The notes: generated by a model not told the origin, from the letters alone. A stretch of 64,000 nucleotides of DNA from Ophioderma brevispina (GCA_023653785.1 JAMKCH010043991.1:1-64000), one strand, 5' to 3'. Shown: positions 1-11,782, counted from the first letter of the stretch. Translations and numbers: made by a program.

Positions 1-625
1 GATAGCACAGAAAGCATTCATAAACTACTTAAGCTAGCTATGCTCCATTTTCTGCCTATAACACCATAGCTGCATCATCTACTAATATAGCACTCTGAGA
101 ATTAGCCTTAAGCCACATCCCACCAAATTCAACAACTGCTGTGAGATTTCTACTGAAGATAGCACTATTAATTAGCATCTACTGAAGTTAGCACTAAGCT
201 GTCAGCTACTAAAGCAGGCTATTAAAGTAGCAATATTAGCATGTGTCATTGAAGATAACCAGGATAAGCGATGGATCTACTGGATATAGCCTATAAGCTG
301 TGTTTCTAATGAAGATAGTTACTATAAGACTATATCATACACTGCGGTAACACTATAAGCTGTCTATCTACTGCAGATAGCACTATAAGCTGTGTCATCT
401 ACTGCTGAAGTAGCACTATAAGCTGTGTTATCTACTGAAGATAGCAACTATAAGTGTTGTATCTACTGAAGATAGCACTATAATCTGTGTTATCTACTGA
501 GATAGCACGATAAGCGTGTCATCTATAAGATAGAACTATAAGCTGTGTTATCAACGAAGATAGCACTATAAAATGTATCTACTGAAGATAGCACTAACGC
601 TTGTCACGACTGAAGATAGCACTAT
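1..625. repeat. Degenerate 31-bp satellite array, left arm
   Basis: The stretch is a head-to-tail array of a unit of about 31 bp, built from AGCACTATAAGCTGT followed by GTTATCTACTGAAGAT. The first 250 bases are very degenerate; 340-625 is clearer. Units differ mainly by single-base insertions and deletions, which may be natural decay or uncorrected long-read errors. The same unit resumes at 3650, so 1-625 and 3650-4535 were one array before the LINE between them inserted. The array runs off the left edge of the window. Confidence 0.9.
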
Positions 626-1259
626 TGATTTGTTGCACTCATTTCGTGAATTGATTTGTGATTAACCCCTGAGTTGTCGAACCCAAATCTGCCAACAATG
701 AGAAAAGACATCAATTATTTAAACGCAGGGAATCAAAAACTTGAATGAGTTCGCATTCAACAAATAGACTCCGCCGGAAGCGTTTAAACCTCACGCATCA
801 ATTGAAGTGCGCAGAAATTTTTGAAACTCTCCGTGCATATGACTATCTAAAGCAAGAGAAAGATAAGAATAACGCAAAAAGAAAGTAACCGCGGAATCAC
901 GAGGAAATTCCCGAAACCAATTTCCGCTCTAAATTTTGGGGTCAGTAAGCGCCTTGTCTCAGGATCTTTGTACCAAATCCCCCCGTCTTTCCTTCCTTTG
1001 ATATATAAAAATGTTGCGAACAATATTTTGGCTCTAAATATGGATCTCATGTCCCAATAGATTTCAATAATCTTAACTGGTTCGATAATATTGAGAAAGA
1101 CGCAATTTGATTCATGACTTTGACATGTCTCCGATTTTAATTTTTAAAAAAGGGGAAAATTTTTTTTAAACCCAGAGATATTAAGAAATCTGAAAAAGAA
1201 AGCTCGGATCTTCTCTGGCCGGATATGGCATAACTTATGGTCTCTTAAAGCGGTTGACA

Positions 1260-2570
1260 TGCACGCTTAGCCTCTTTCTAGCGACACTCTACAACAAAGT
1301 CTCCTTCAGTGCGGCAAACCCCCATCCTCATGGTCCGAGAGCAAAAAATGTGTTGGTTGCACAATGAAGGGGGATACCAGTGGTGCCTTCCAACTTTAGG
1401 ATGATCGCATTATCTGCATTTACTGGCAAAACTTTTCATCAAATTATGGCCGACAGGATCATGATTTTCATCGTCAATAACCAATATTGTAACATAAACT
1501 CCAAAAGGCTTTTCTCAAAGGTAAAAACGCGCCTGTGTTGAGCACAACAGGTCCTCCCACGAATCGTAAGCCATAGTAAAGCAAAAAAGAGGACTGCTCA
1601 CATAACTTGGTTTGACCTGGAACATGCCTTTGGTTGTTTACACGATCTTATTCGGCATACCCTCCGTCTGAATCCCGTTCCTTCCGAGGTTCAGACATAG
1701 ATCAATAACTCTACTCTATCCCTCAATGGGCTGTGTAACCAACAAGTTGTGGTATTCAGAAGCATTGTGAATTTAAACAAAAGGTATCTTCAGGGGACGA
1801 CCCTCTTTCCCCAATAATTTTTATTCTCTGGTTTCAATTTATCATAATCTCTTGAAAATGATCTTGGTCACGGTTCCATCTGAACGGTACCAAGATCATT
1901 ACAACGCCCCTTTCCAGCTGACGATTTCTGTTTAATAAACAGGTAACAAAAGGACTCACCAAAGATTAATTAATAAGATTTCTGACCAAACTAAATCAAT
2001 GGGATTAAAACCCAAAAACCTTCCAACTGCATGTCATTGTCAATTTGCCGCGTGTCGGCAAATAAGGTTCTTTTACTTTAGCTGGTGATGAGAGTTCGAC
2101 ATCTTGATCAAGACCCGCATATAAAGTGTCTTGGCTCTTTGGTTACCCATTTAAAAGTAAACCTGCCGAGGTTCATGAATACATCCATGACAAACTTAAC
2201 CAGGGCATTGGTCATATCGACAAATCTCTCATCAGAAATTAATACAAGCTGAGAGGCCTATGCTGATTCTTTCTTCCATCCCTCCGGTTTCCATCTTACT
2301 GTGAACAGATTGGCGCAAACTCATCTCGACGATCGTGATTCATGGGCTAATCGTTTTCCTGAAAAAATGGAGCGGGCTTCCGCATTCCCGCAACCCTAGC
2401 CTTTCTTCATATGCCCAATGGTTTGGCTATCAAAAGAATTTCCGATTTGTATCTCGAAAGTCACACATCTGCCCATATTTCAATTTCTTTAAGGGTGATG
2501 AGATAGTAAAAATGTATAGACCCGTCTTGAGGGAAAGGGAAGGTTCTAAAATTCTTTTTTGTTCTTAAAT
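1260..2570 (+). pseudogene. Reverse transcriptase remnant of the satellite-nested LINE
   Basis: Conserved RT blocks can be followed through at least three frames. They are a GDTxxPSNFRMIAL-type fingers block at about 1370-1420, an ADRI block, a TAHITWFDLEHAFG block holding the first catalytic Asp region near 1600-1635, and an RGRPSFP-type block near 1795-1810. Downstream, about 2330-2560 reads as WANRFLKKWSGLPHSATLAF-like and then ESHTSAHISISLRVMR, a conserved C-terminal segment in this LINE group. No frame is open for more than about 80 codons, so no functional protein is possible. The assignment to RT is from my recall of block patterns, not from a search. Confidence 0.65.
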
Positions 2571-2779
2571 CCGAAGAAATCTTCTCAAGTCCAGGCAAAG
2601 TGCTAGGACACTAAAAGCTTGTCAAAATTCTGCCAAAAAGATTATGAAAGACGCTAACGTAGCTTATTTTGGCAATTACTCAGGTAAAACCTTTGCTGGT
2701 TCAAGGGAGATTTTAGATTTATTATGCACGAAGCCAATCCTAATGTTGGAAAAGCGTTGTTTATAACCTGCCGGTCGGG

Positions 2780-3450
2780 GTTTGCAAATTGTGTTATCAA
2801 TTCCCTATGTGATACTCTCAACAATAAGGTCAATTTAAAACGTCAAGTGTAAACTGTGCAAGAACAGGGCTACCCTTTACCACATTCTTAATCATTGCTC
2901 TATTTCTCTTGAACAAGGCAGATACACTTGGCGCCACAATAAATTCTGCATTACATCTGTAAAACGATGATGAACGGTTTCCATCTCAAAGATTCCGCCA
3001 AATATTTTGATCTTAAAACTTTTTTAGACGGGGATGGCTTCAACCATTCCATTGGTCTGTACGTAACGGCTCTTTCCCCGATCTGTGTGTGTTCTGGAAG
3101 TCTGCAAGGAAGCTGGTATCATTGGAACTTTACGGTGCCCTTTGAGCTCAATGTCGACCAAGCCCACAATAGAAAATCTGACAAATATGCAGCTCTGTTG
3201 CTGATATTCAAAGCAATGATTTTGAATGTGCGTGATAGCTCTAGAAATGGTAGTCGGGGGTACATTTCTCCCAACAACACTTGCTAGGCTGAATGTATTC
3301 TCAAATTGTGCAATAATCCCACACCTTTTAAAAAATTTCGGGACAATATCAGCAAAACTGGCAATCTTATCATCATTCTATCTTTCATGCCCAAAAGGAA
3401 CATCATGGGACAAGTACCCAATTTTAATGTGCAATAATTATTAATTTTCT
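2780..3450 (+). pseudogene. Zinc knuckle and restriction-like endonuclease remnant
   Basis: Near 2840-2905 a C-K-L-C-like pair followed by YHILNHC gives the CCHC knuckle typical just before the endonuclease. An open stretch of 106 codons (2967-3287) holds FTVPFELNVDQAHNRKSDKY at about residues 55-74. Its PFE and the K-rich helix match the second half of the PD-(D/E)xK fold of R2/R4-type LINEs. The upstream PD pair appears to lie in a neighbouring frame at 3077-3085 (a CCCGAT), so a frameshift has split the active site. The tail to about 3445 reads on in a third frame. Enzymatically dead. Confidence 0.65.
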
Positions 3451-3649
3451 GGGATGGTCCCCCGGGTTGGTTATCCCTTTTTATTTATTTGTTTAGTTTG
3501 TTAAGTCATTGCATGTTCTGGTCACCTGTTTTAATTTTCCCTGCGTTCATCCACCAAAATGGAGAAAAAGTTTGGGTTTTACATGGTTCCTTTAGTGTGT
3601 ATTTTATTGTTTGTATAATGCGTAATAAAAGTGATGTGAATATAAAAAA

Positions 3650-4535
3650 GATTAGCACTATAAGCTGTGTCATCTACTGAAGATAGACTTATAAGCTGTG
3701 GGTTGTTACTGAGCTAGCATTATAAGCTATGTTGTCTACTGAAGATATGATTATAAGCTGTGTTATATACTGAAGATAGCACTATAAGCTGTGTTATACA
3801 TGAAGATAGCATTTAAGCTGTGTTATATACTGACGATAGCACGTATAGCTTGTGTCATATACTGAAGAGATACCTTATAAGCTGTGTTATCAACGGAAGA
3901 TAGCACTATACCTGTTATCTACTGAAGATAGCACGATAAGAAAGCTATGTCATCTACGAAGATAGCAACTATACAACTGTGCTATCTACTGAAATAGCAC
4001 TATCCCTGTGTTTAATCTCCTGAATATAGCAGCTATAGGGAGCTTTTATCTACTGAAGATAGCACTTAAGCTGTCTTATCTACTGAAGATAGCACTATAA
4101 GCTGTGTTATCTATTACTGAAGATAGCACTATAAGCTTGTCATCTACTGAAGAATAGTCACTATAAGCTGTGCTATCTACTGACGATAGCACTATACTGT
4201 GTTATCTACTGAAGATACACTATAAGCTGTCTTATCTACTGAAGATAGCACTATAAGCTGTCTTATCTACTGAAGATAAGCACTATAAGCTGTGTTTATC
4301 TACTGAATATAGCACTATACGCTGTGTCATTACTGAGATAAGCACTAGAATCTGTCAAAATATATCATACTGAGATAGCACTAAAAGCGTTTCCTCCTCT
4401 GAAAAAAAGATAGAACTATATCTGTGTTATCAAAGGCAGTAGCACTATAATTTATCTACTGAAGATAGCACTATAAACGTTATATATGAAGATAGCCAAT
4501 ATAAACTGATCTACTGAAGATAACACTATAAGCTA
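3650..4535. repeat. 31-bp satellite array, right arm
   Basis: The unit of the first 625 bases continues here for about 28 copies. The clearest are at 4075-4320, where four successive units are nearly identical. The first bases, GATTAGCACTAT (3650-3661), repeat GATAGCACTAT, the last 11 satellite bases on the left of the LINE (615-625). The array fades at about 4535 into unique sequence. Confidence 0.92.
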
Positions 4536-4887
4536 GGTAGGAATATGGCTAAATTTCAGTGCTTTAACTCACATTGCTTGGACATGTTCAAATGTTCGAG
4601 ATGATTAAAGTGTGCTTCAGGTTGTTATTTCACAAGAATTGAAACCAACTTGGGCCAGTTTATTTAGCAAACTCAGAATTTGGCTTAGTTTTATGAAAAT
4701 GAAGTTTGGTGAAACTCAAAGATTTAATGTGGTATATTCAATTAAGTCAGAATATTGAACACAAAATTGTCCAAAATGGCCTGATTTGCAGGAAACCTGG
4801 TCCATAGAAAACTTAAGGCAATTACAGCACACCATGCGGCCAAGGCCTTGCAAGCCTGCAGCAGAACTGGTTCAATACACTCGAACT
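4536..4887. other. Unassigned AT-rich spacer
   Basis: No open frame, splice pair, inverted repeat or relation to other repeats in the window is visible. Confidence 0.6.
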
Positions 4888-5032
4888 GTAAAGGTGTGTG
4901 TTCTGATCGTCTTTGGGACACACTGAGCTTACCCTGGAAGTAGTATCGATTTTGATATCAGATGAAAGGCAAATATTTTTCTCTTGTCGTCGTAAAATTT
5001 GAGTCCTCAAATCATTTCATTCCCAAGATATA
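4888..5032 (-). repeat. Fragment of TTAA-type MITE family D
   Basis: This is the reverse complement of the right third of the element at 56271-56576 and of 42341-42651. Shared landmarks are TAAAGGTGTGTGTTCTGATCG, the TTTGATATCAGATGAAAGGC block and GTCGTCGTAAAATTTGAG. The other end is missing, and the copy is cut at about 5030 where the TGACCT-rich repeat begins, so that repeat probably landed inside or next to it. Confidence 0.8.
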
Positions 5033-5046
5033 AAAAAAAATACATC

Positions 5047-5562
5047 GGTCCTCGGACCGCATGTGTCCCCTGCCGTCGTGGTTTGTAATGATAGGTCTCA
5101 CATGACCTTTGACCTTGGGATGTAACCTTTGACCTCATTAACAAATGAGGGATCCAATGTTGCACATATGACTCAAGTTTGGTTATCATTTGAACTTTAA
5201 TTTCAATTTAGGTCAATTTTACATTTTCAAGCCTATCTTACAACTTGACCTCACATGACCTTTGACCTTGGGATGTGACCTTTGACCTCATTAACAAATG
5301 AGAAAACCAATGTTGCACATATGACTCAAGTTTGGTTCCAATTGAACTTCAACTTTTCAATTCAGGTCAATTTTACATTTTCAGCCTATCTTACAACTTG
5401 ACCTCACATGACCTTTGACCTTGGGATGTGACCTTTGACCTCATCAGCGAATGCAATGTTAACCCTTTTTTCACAACAACAACAGACATCAACAGACCTC
5501 AACAACAACAACAGACTACAGTGGATCCCTATGTGTCTTTCTGCCTTAAGGCAGGCGACACA
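5047..5562. mobile_element. TGACCT-rich mobile repeat, copy 1
   Basis: A block starts with CTCGGACCGCATGTGTCCCCTGCC (read as CTCGGACCGC then ATGTGTCCCCTGCC) and ends with AAGGCAGGCGACACAAAA. The ends form a terminal inverted repeat, TGTGTCnCCTGCC against GGCAGGCGACACA. Inside are about two and a half tandem units of about 150 bp, each with TGACCTCACATGACCTTTGACCT and TGTGACCTTTGACCTCAT stretches, then ATGACTCAAGTTTGG and CTTTTCAATTCAGGTCAA. Five perfect TGACCTTTGACCT motifs lie at 5103, 5256, 5276, 5409 and 5429. No coding capacity. Other copies start at 11072, 31818 and 61108. Confidence 0.8.
5103..5441. promoter_or_regulatory. Cluster of five perfect DR1 nuclear-receptor motifs
   Basis: TGACCTTTGACCT is the reverse complement of AGGTCAAAGGTCA, the direct repeat with 1-base spacer bound by RXR heterodimers, HNF4 and COUP-TF. 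Copies start at 5103, 5256, 5276, 5409 and 5429, most preceded four bases upstream by another TGACCT. The motif is visible in the sequence; in vivo binding is not known. Confidence 0.6.
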
Positions 5563-5969
5563 AAAAAAAACTGCGTTTTAATGGGTAACCATAAATATTA
5601 GCAGCATTGAATAGGGCTTTGCAATATGCATTATTGCTTCTACCATAAAAACTGCAAGGTTTGTTTTCCATGGTACTTGATGGGCGTATGTGCAAGTGCC
5701 AGACTCTCATATCAAGTAGAGAACACAATAGACAAAAATCTGAAGAAGCACCTTTAACAATGGATCACAGCTTTGCTTGCGATCTCATTTAGGTGTACAT
5801 GTCTCCTATTACTCACCTTTCCTTTTGCCTTCTCACTGTTCCTGATAAGGTACATGCCATTGTGTTGGTGTGCTCTCAGTTTGCTGTTGAAAATAAGAAA
5901 TAGGATTAGTAATAGTCAAGAAGAACAGGCCAAATTTCTGAACCAGCCTATCAGCTTAAAGGAAATTTA
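5563..5969. other. Unassigned spacer
   Basis: Only short open frames are seen, with no recognisable product, splice structure or repeat relation inside the window. Confidence 0.5.
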
Positions 5970-6346
5970 TTAAAGGCACTATCAGTGATTTGCTAAATCA
6001 GAAATTTAAAAAATTTATCAAAAATCAGATTTTTGCATGCCTGTAACACGTACAGTTAACCATACATGACCCTTTGCAAATGATAAGGCCAAGAAGCAAG
6101 CTAATAAGTACAACTCGATATTTTAGTCATTAGTGTCCCAACGGACACTTCCTACAACACGTAATTGAATGGAGAGTCATGTATTTGTTTTTTTTGAACA
6201 CTGCCATTTTCTTCCTTTTCTGTTGATTCTTTAGTTGTAAAAAGTAACTTATGAGGATTATACAGATATATCCTTCACTTTTAAGCTATTTCTGCAAATT
6301 TAAAATATTTTGTCTCATCCGGATGAATCACTGATAGTGTCTTTAA
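5970..6346 (+). mobile_element. MITE family A, copy 1 (TTAA-flanked)
   Basis: A 377-bp element is bounded by TTAAAGGCACTATCAGTGAT and, at the right, ATCACTGATAGTGTCTTTAA. The ends are inverted repeats with TTAA at both edges. The interior is non-coding. Five other copies or part copies lie in the window (9427, 10785, 28222, 49324 reversed, 56847 reversed). TTAA duplications with TTAAAGG ends are typical of Kolobok/T2-like and some piggyBac-derived MITEs. Confidence 0.9.
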
Positions 6347-8382
6347 ATTGGCTTATAAATCAGGAGATGATACTGTGACAATTCCATTAACACCTTTAAT
6401 GTGGGGAAAATCACCAAACATTTTAAAAGATGAAATATTGAGAAATTTGTCAAGATGGCACCAGTTGGATTCTTCCACTAGACACCCTGGGGTTCGTTCC
6501 CCAAAGTTGATGCGTAAGTTGTGTCTCAACTCATGCTCAGCACAAGCTAAGATTCTATTAGTTGCGACTTCGTCTGTTCCCCAAACACCTGCTGAGGTGG
6601 TTCTCAGCTCGTGATGCGCATCAAGAGTTACGGACATTCTAAGACTATCCTACTCCAAACCTATCGATTAAACGATTGGGAGTATTTGTGGGTGTAATGT
6701 GTGCGAGTGTGTGCGATAGTGCTTCGCTATTGTCCTTCGCGTAATAGAATGCATTACAAGATTAGTGACACTAAACAAGACAGGCATATTACTCTTACTC
6801 GGACGACCAGGCCTATTATTAAAAAAGGCCGTCAGTACACTAGTACTGGTGTTCGCATAAGCAAAGTCGACAATAACAAATATTGCAAAACGTAAGATTT
6901 TCGCGACAGGCTGTCAGGTTTGTCCTTTTCCAATTCCTATATTTTTAGACCAGTCTGTACTGGGGGTATTTGCTCGAAATAACTAAGTTCACATAATTTT
7001 AAAGGTTGAGATTTAATCGTTTTTCTTTTTAGAGTTGACAAACATTGCTTTTTCTAGGTAATGTAGAACAACGCATCTTAAAATATTCAATCTTGCGTTA
7101 AAACACAAAGGTAATGAAGCGTATTCTGGACCTTCCGACATTTACCATACATACTATATGTGTTCTTGTATGGACAAAGTAGTTCTGCATCATTTAGGAG
7201 AATATTCTCACCATTAGGTCACTGTTCTTTTCCGATTTTTCTCATATTTTCATTTGAGTTTCAACAAATTACTTACTTCCCCCCCCCAAAAAACATGTTT
7301 GTATCACTAAGGTAGCCAAAAATTAACATATTCATGCATACATCATTGATCTCTTGCTAGTTATTTTCTTGGTTTGTCCTCCATTTGGCTTTCTTCTCAG
7401 TAAGAGTTGTAATTGGTGGCGGTGGTTTTTTGGTGAAACAGTAACATAACGGGGGATTTTCCTTTGTAGAAAATACTACAAGCTAAGCTATCCGAAAAGT
7501 AATTTTGCCCACGTTTAACGTAATAACTTTATTTATATAAATTAATATAACAATAGCAAATACCCTTCCAATTTGAAAGCTTGATCCATCTTCAATTTCC
7601 AAACATTGTATCTGGCAGATATAATTTCTGATACATATCTAGATCACCAAGAATAAGATATCTTTACCTGCAAAACCATGCTTTTAAAGTATCCTTTAAA
7701 AAATTATCTATTATCAAGCTTGAATCAGTATGCCATTTAATTTGTATTGTGCTATAAACCTTGACAATAGGCTGTTTAATGTTTTATAATGCTAGTTTTC
7801 GTTTGGTCAATTTCATACAATAACCTTGGGGACCGCTGTATGTTTCATTTGTTTTTAATTATTATATCATTTTTTTAATTACCTGTACTTAGTTTGGTGG
7901 TTGGAGGCAAGCATACATAATGGTCCACCAAACCTTTAGGTTAAACTATTAATTACACTATATTCATGATCATGGAAAAATTAGAATATTAGCCCAAATC
8001 TCAAGAGAAAGCTCAGCCAAGCATCATGTGTCAGACATGGAATCTGAAAGAAAGGAACCCTAGAACCCAGAAATTAGAATATTATTATTGTTTACTTTCC
8101 CATGAGTTTTCAGATAACCATCCTAGGAAATCTGTTGTACTATTTCAGTACCTTTATTATGGTGTTACAATACGATGCCCGCCGTCCATAATTCGTAATA
8201 GTACTATCATTCTATTCGGAACAAGTCTGTAATATTCTTAAACCATCCTTTTGGAAATGGGTCCGGTAGTTTTATATCCTTCAGCAATTGGTCTTTGGGA
8301 CCCATTTCTTCCTCCTAGATCACTACCACCAGCCGCTGTCATGATTACATCAAGCTATACAATATGAAAACATGTGAAAGAG
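6347..8382. other. Unassigned 2-kb intergenic or intronic stretch
   Basis: Nothing codes convincingly. The segment at about 6485-6900 carries CCTGGGGTTCGTTCCCCAAA, similar to the reverse complement of 9000-9027 (CCAGGGGTCCGTTCACCAAA), so it may include ends of a decayed MITE. A C run followed by an A run lies near 7270-7290. The rest is AT-rich. Confidence 0.5.
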
Positions 8383-8700
8383 TGAGCTCTTCTGGATTTC
8401 CGTGTTTTTTTGAATGAACATAATGTTTGTTCATATATTTATCACTGTGTTAAATAAGCTAAGCTCAAATTGAAGATCTTCATAAGAAAATCACACCTGT
8501 TATAACATTCTGATCCGGAATTTTTGTTATACGAAGTACATCAGGCCTATAGTATCCTATGGCACTGTTTAAACCACCTAAATGTAGACTCAATCAAAGA
8601 AAGTTCCGATTCATCTCAAACTTATGAATAAAGCAATTTTATAGGTCAATAATCTTTAGTTATAGTTGACTAATTTTTAATTAATACACACGCCAAAAAT
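8383..8700 (+). repeat. Interspersed repeat, copy of 32945-33480
   Basis: The segment is colinear with 32990-33450. Both share CACTGTGTnAAAT, GGGGCTAAGCTCAA-like bases, GATCCGGAATTTTTGTTATAC, the GTATCCTATG block and GTTGACTAnTTnTAATTAATAC. The copy at 33 kb carries an extra 152-bp hairpin element that is absent here, which gives a natural empty site. Confidence 0.75.
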
Positions 8701-9426
8701 TACATTTCGGAATCCTCCTTAGCAAGCCTTTTTAGCTTACGTGTGGTTAAGAAGTCAACTCCCGAGTAGACGTAGTTTTGTGCGACATTTGGTCAGATTT
8801 AGTTCCAACTGCATTACGTGTCAGTTGGGGAACGCGTGCAATGCAGTAGTTGTGTACTACGTCACAACTAGTTCGACGGACCTCAGTCGTAAATTTTTAG
8901 ATTGTTAGGTAGTTCCGTTCGAGTATTCGGGCACGCAGTTTGAACTTAGTATTGGAAGTTACGCAGTATTTTAGTATAAAGGTAGGCTACCAGTGTCGTA
9001 AGTGCCGTGTTTGGTGAACGGACCCCTGGTCTATAATTTTAGCAATAAAAGGCATCTCATAAACGGTGTTTTATAAGGTAGAATATATTGGACAAAAATC
9101 TTGCATTGATATTTGTCATATGCATGTTACATGGTGGTGCTTAGAATGTTTACGCGCTACACTGGATTGATTCATTTTATGTGCGGGTGTGATGCATTAT
9201 TTTGTTTGCAACATCACTTGTTGGATTCATGACGTATTCAGTTTTTTTTGTTTTTTTTGTAAAAATAACTTTTTGAATTCTTAGGTTATCTTTCCCCCTC
9301 CTATTTTTTAGTTTTCCTCGTGCATTAGCAAAACAAAGCAAATGGCACTGCGTCATTTTGAGACCAGACTCATAATGGCAAAATATCTAAAGAGCACACT
9401 ACTGTTTCAAAGTGTGCCGTGTCTCT
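8701..9426. other. Unassigned, possibly decayed MITE at 8725-9030
   Basis: The end at 9000-9030 (GTTTGGTGAACGGACCCCTGG) resembles the reverse complement of a segment near 6488-6508. I cannot define both ends. The remainder is AT-rich with no coding signal. Confidence 0.35.
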
Positions 9427-9774
9427 GTAAAGACACATCAGTGATTTGCTAATCAGCAAATCGAAAAAAAATGCATGGCAAAAATCAGATTTGCATGTAT
9501 GTAACAAGACAGGTATCCTAACATACCCTGCAATGATAGACCATAAGCACCTAATAAGGAAGACTCGGAGAGGTGAGTCATTACCTGTCCGAACAGACAC
9601 TTACTACACCACGTATTGAATTGAGAAGTGTATCTTGGAACACTGCCGTTCTTTCTCCTTTTCTGCCAATTCTACGGAAAAGTTACTTATGAGAATTCCT
9701 ACAGACTTATCCTTCACTTTGAAGCTATTCTGCAAATTTCAAATATTTGTTCCAAATCACTGATAGTGTCTTTA
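9427..9774 (+). mobile_element. MITE family A, copy 2
   Basis: Same order of blocks as 5970-6346: a CATCAGTGATTTGCTAATCAG start, AAAATCAGATTTGCATG, CCGAACAGACACTTACTAC, GAACACTGCCGTTC and the AATCACTGATAGTGTCTTTA end. The left TTAA has decayed to GTAA. Confidence 0.88.
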
Positions 9775-10230
9775 GTCCTCTGTCCCAGGGACACAAACTC
9801 ATTGACCACATTGGTGCTCGAACTTAAAATTTTAATGGTCTATTGATCACGAGTCCCTGCGCTTTTCCACTGGACCACACACATGCTCTCAGCCACCAGA
9901 CCTCAAGTCACGATCATGCCATGCAATGAGCAAAAGAAATGATAATGGGCTTGTCACGTGGCAAGAAAGACTGATGGGATGGACCAAATTTAATAACTGA
10001 ATGGAGACCTAGAAATGAATAAACAAGATGTGCTTGTGTATTTTCTGCACGTTGGATTTTAATGTATTTTTTTTTCAGAGTCTGTCTTAGTGCTCTTTGC
10101 GCAGTGACATCTTGAACAGCACTTTATAAAAGCTGTTTATTATGTTTATTATTATTTCTAATCTCCGATTATTTTGCCTGCTGCAGTCGGTACCCCACTG
10201 ACATGCCATACCGAGTTAGAATACCAAAGG
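9775..10230. other. Unassigned spacer
   Basis: No feature supported. Confidence 0.5.
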
Positions 10231-10585
10231 TTAAAGGTGCAACAAGATTTCAAGTCATCCATATTTTCTGTGATATGTAGTGATTTCACCTAGAGTAGAC
10301 ACTCAATAGACTCCCCGTACCTTTTGGTTTGCTACAGAAATAACTTAAAAGAAAATTACAAAGGTGATTTGTTATGTTGTATTTCAAAAGAAAACATCAG
10401 CTGAATTTCATATTTGCTCCTATAATCGCGAAATTAGCCATTTCATAATTTTGTAACAAAGAAGCAGTTCTCAGCTTATTCCTCACATGGGGGTTATTGG
10501 TAAAAGCTTTACACCATGCAAAAATCAGAATTTTCATTTTTTTTTAGTAACATCATATTTGAAATCTCGTCGTTGCAACCTTTAA
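10231..10585 (+). mobile_element. MITE family B, copy 1 (TTAA-flanked)
   Basis: A 355-bp element starts TTAAAGGTGCAACAAGATTT and ends GAAATCTCGTCGTTGCAACC then TTTAA. The ends are inverted repeats with TTAA edges. Copies lie at 11812-12163 and, reversed, at 26136-26493, sharing TGTAGTGATTTCACCTA, the GGTACC/GCTACAGAAA region and a CAAAAATnAGnAnTTT block near the right end. Non-coding. Confidence 0.85.
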
Positions 10586-10784
10586 AATGGCGAACTTATT
10601 TTCACTTCCTCCTTTTTTTGTCTGCAGTGTACAGCTTCTGGTAACACATTACAATAATAATAGGCGCAGGAGGGGGACTGATGGGAGTAGCTGCACTTGG
10701 CTGATCACGGTTGGAATAGCAGTAGGTACAGTCCGTGAGGATCATGCTTGAACATTGCGAGAAAAAACAAATAACCTACTAGGT

Positions 10785-10955
10785 ATAAAGGCATTCAGTG
10801 ATTTGCTAAATCAGAAAATAAAACAAAAATATGAAAAATAGATTTTTGCATGTCTGTCCAGTCCCGGTATCCTAACGGCCTTGCATAATGATATGATTTG
10901 TGCAACCTATGAGGACAAATCGTTTATTTTAGTCGTTACTGTAAGTACAGACAAA
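10785..10955 (+). mobile_element. MITE family A, copy 3 (left half only)
   Basis: It begins TATAAAGGCATTCAGTGATTTGC and follows family A through TTTTTGCATGTCTGTC, GGTATCCTAAC and TTTAGTCGTTACTGTA. The right half is missing. Confidence 0.8.
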
Positions 10956-11071
10956 CATTGGTTTACCCTGAGAAAGCATCAAAAAAAATGTTATAAACCC
11001 TAATAAATTTGAACCTTTATTCTGTAATCTTGCTTTAGAATCCTCAAGGTATACATAACCAAAAAAATACT

Positions 11072-11782
11072 TGGCTCGGACCGCATGTGTCGCCTGCGCT
11101 CGGGTTGTATGATATGTCTTAATTGAACCTTTTGACTTTGGAATGTGACCTTGACCACATCAACACTGAGGGATCCAATGTTGCACCTATGACTCAAGTG
11201 GTTCCATGAACATCTACTTTTCAAGTTAGGTCAATTTTACTTTCACATCTTACATCTTACAAACGTGACCTCACATGTACCTTTGACCTTGTTGCAATGT
11301 GACCCTTGACCCTCATTAACAATGAGTGAGATTCAATGTTGCACATATGACTCAAGTTTGTTCCACTAACTCAACTTTTCAATTAGGTCCAATTTTCCAT
11401 TTTCTTTTCATCAGCCCTCTTACAACTTGACCTCCCATGACTTTTGACTTAGGTATGTGACCTTGACCTCATCAGCAATGCGGGTCCCATGTTGCATTAA
11501 TGACTCAAGTTTGGTTAAATTCCATTGAAGTATGGCAGGATATTACAGGCAAATGATAACCCCTTTTTCACACACAACATACAACAACAGACTATCAACT
11601 GAACACCGACTTCTTTCTTCTTCCAGTCCTTGTATGGCTTGTGTTGGTGTCAGTATTTATTCCAACTGAGTAAGCTGATTCGGGGCCGCATGTATATCCA
11701 TGATACGTATGCTCCCTAACAATTAAGTACTATACATGGACAAAGTGATCCCTATGTGTTTCCTGCCTTAAGGTGACACATA
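11072..11782. mobile_element. TGACCT-rich mobile repeat, copy 2 (degenerate)
   Basis: It opens with GCTCGGACCGCATGTGTCGCCTGC and closes with TGCCTTAAGGTGACACATAAAG, the same inverted ends as copy 1. Three or so internal units of about 150 bp are present, but almost every TGACCTTTGACCT is broken by a point change or indel. Between about 11590 and 11740 there is extra sequence not found in copy 1, starting near CACCGACTTCTTTC. Confidence 0.75.

Larger units (their letters stand above)
626..3649 (+). mobile_element. Non-LTR retrotransposon (restriction-like-endonuclease class) inserted in the satellite
   Basis: A 3-kb block interrupts the 31-bp satellite. Translating the plus strand across frameshifts gives a reverse transcriptase start (an SNFRMIALSAFTGKTFHQIM-like segment near 1390-1450), a KKRTAHITWFDLEHAFG-like segment near 1590-1640, a C-terminal thumb region to about 2560, a C-x2-C...H...C zinc knuckle near 2840-2900 and a TVPFE...RKSDKYAALL endonuclease segment near 3133-3200. 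This order (RT, zinc knuckle, C-terminal restriction-like endonuclease) is that of the R2/R4/NeSL/Dong group of LINEs. It ends in an A-rich run (3641-3649). The 5' 600 bp are unassigned. It is shorter than a full element and riddled with stops and frameshifts, so it is dead. Confidence 0.75.

Noticed and set aside
847..1050. 67-codon minus-strand frame inside the satellite-nested LINE
   Set aside because: It lies in the 5' part of a dead LINE on the wrong strand, with no start context or conserved motif.
1..4535. CRISPR array
   Set aside because: The 31-bp periodicity has no distinct spacers (the whole unit repeats), and the window is eukaryotic.
6353..6637. 94-codon minus-strand frame
   Set aside because: It overlaps a probable MITE end (GGGGAACGAACCCC); no motif and no splice structure.
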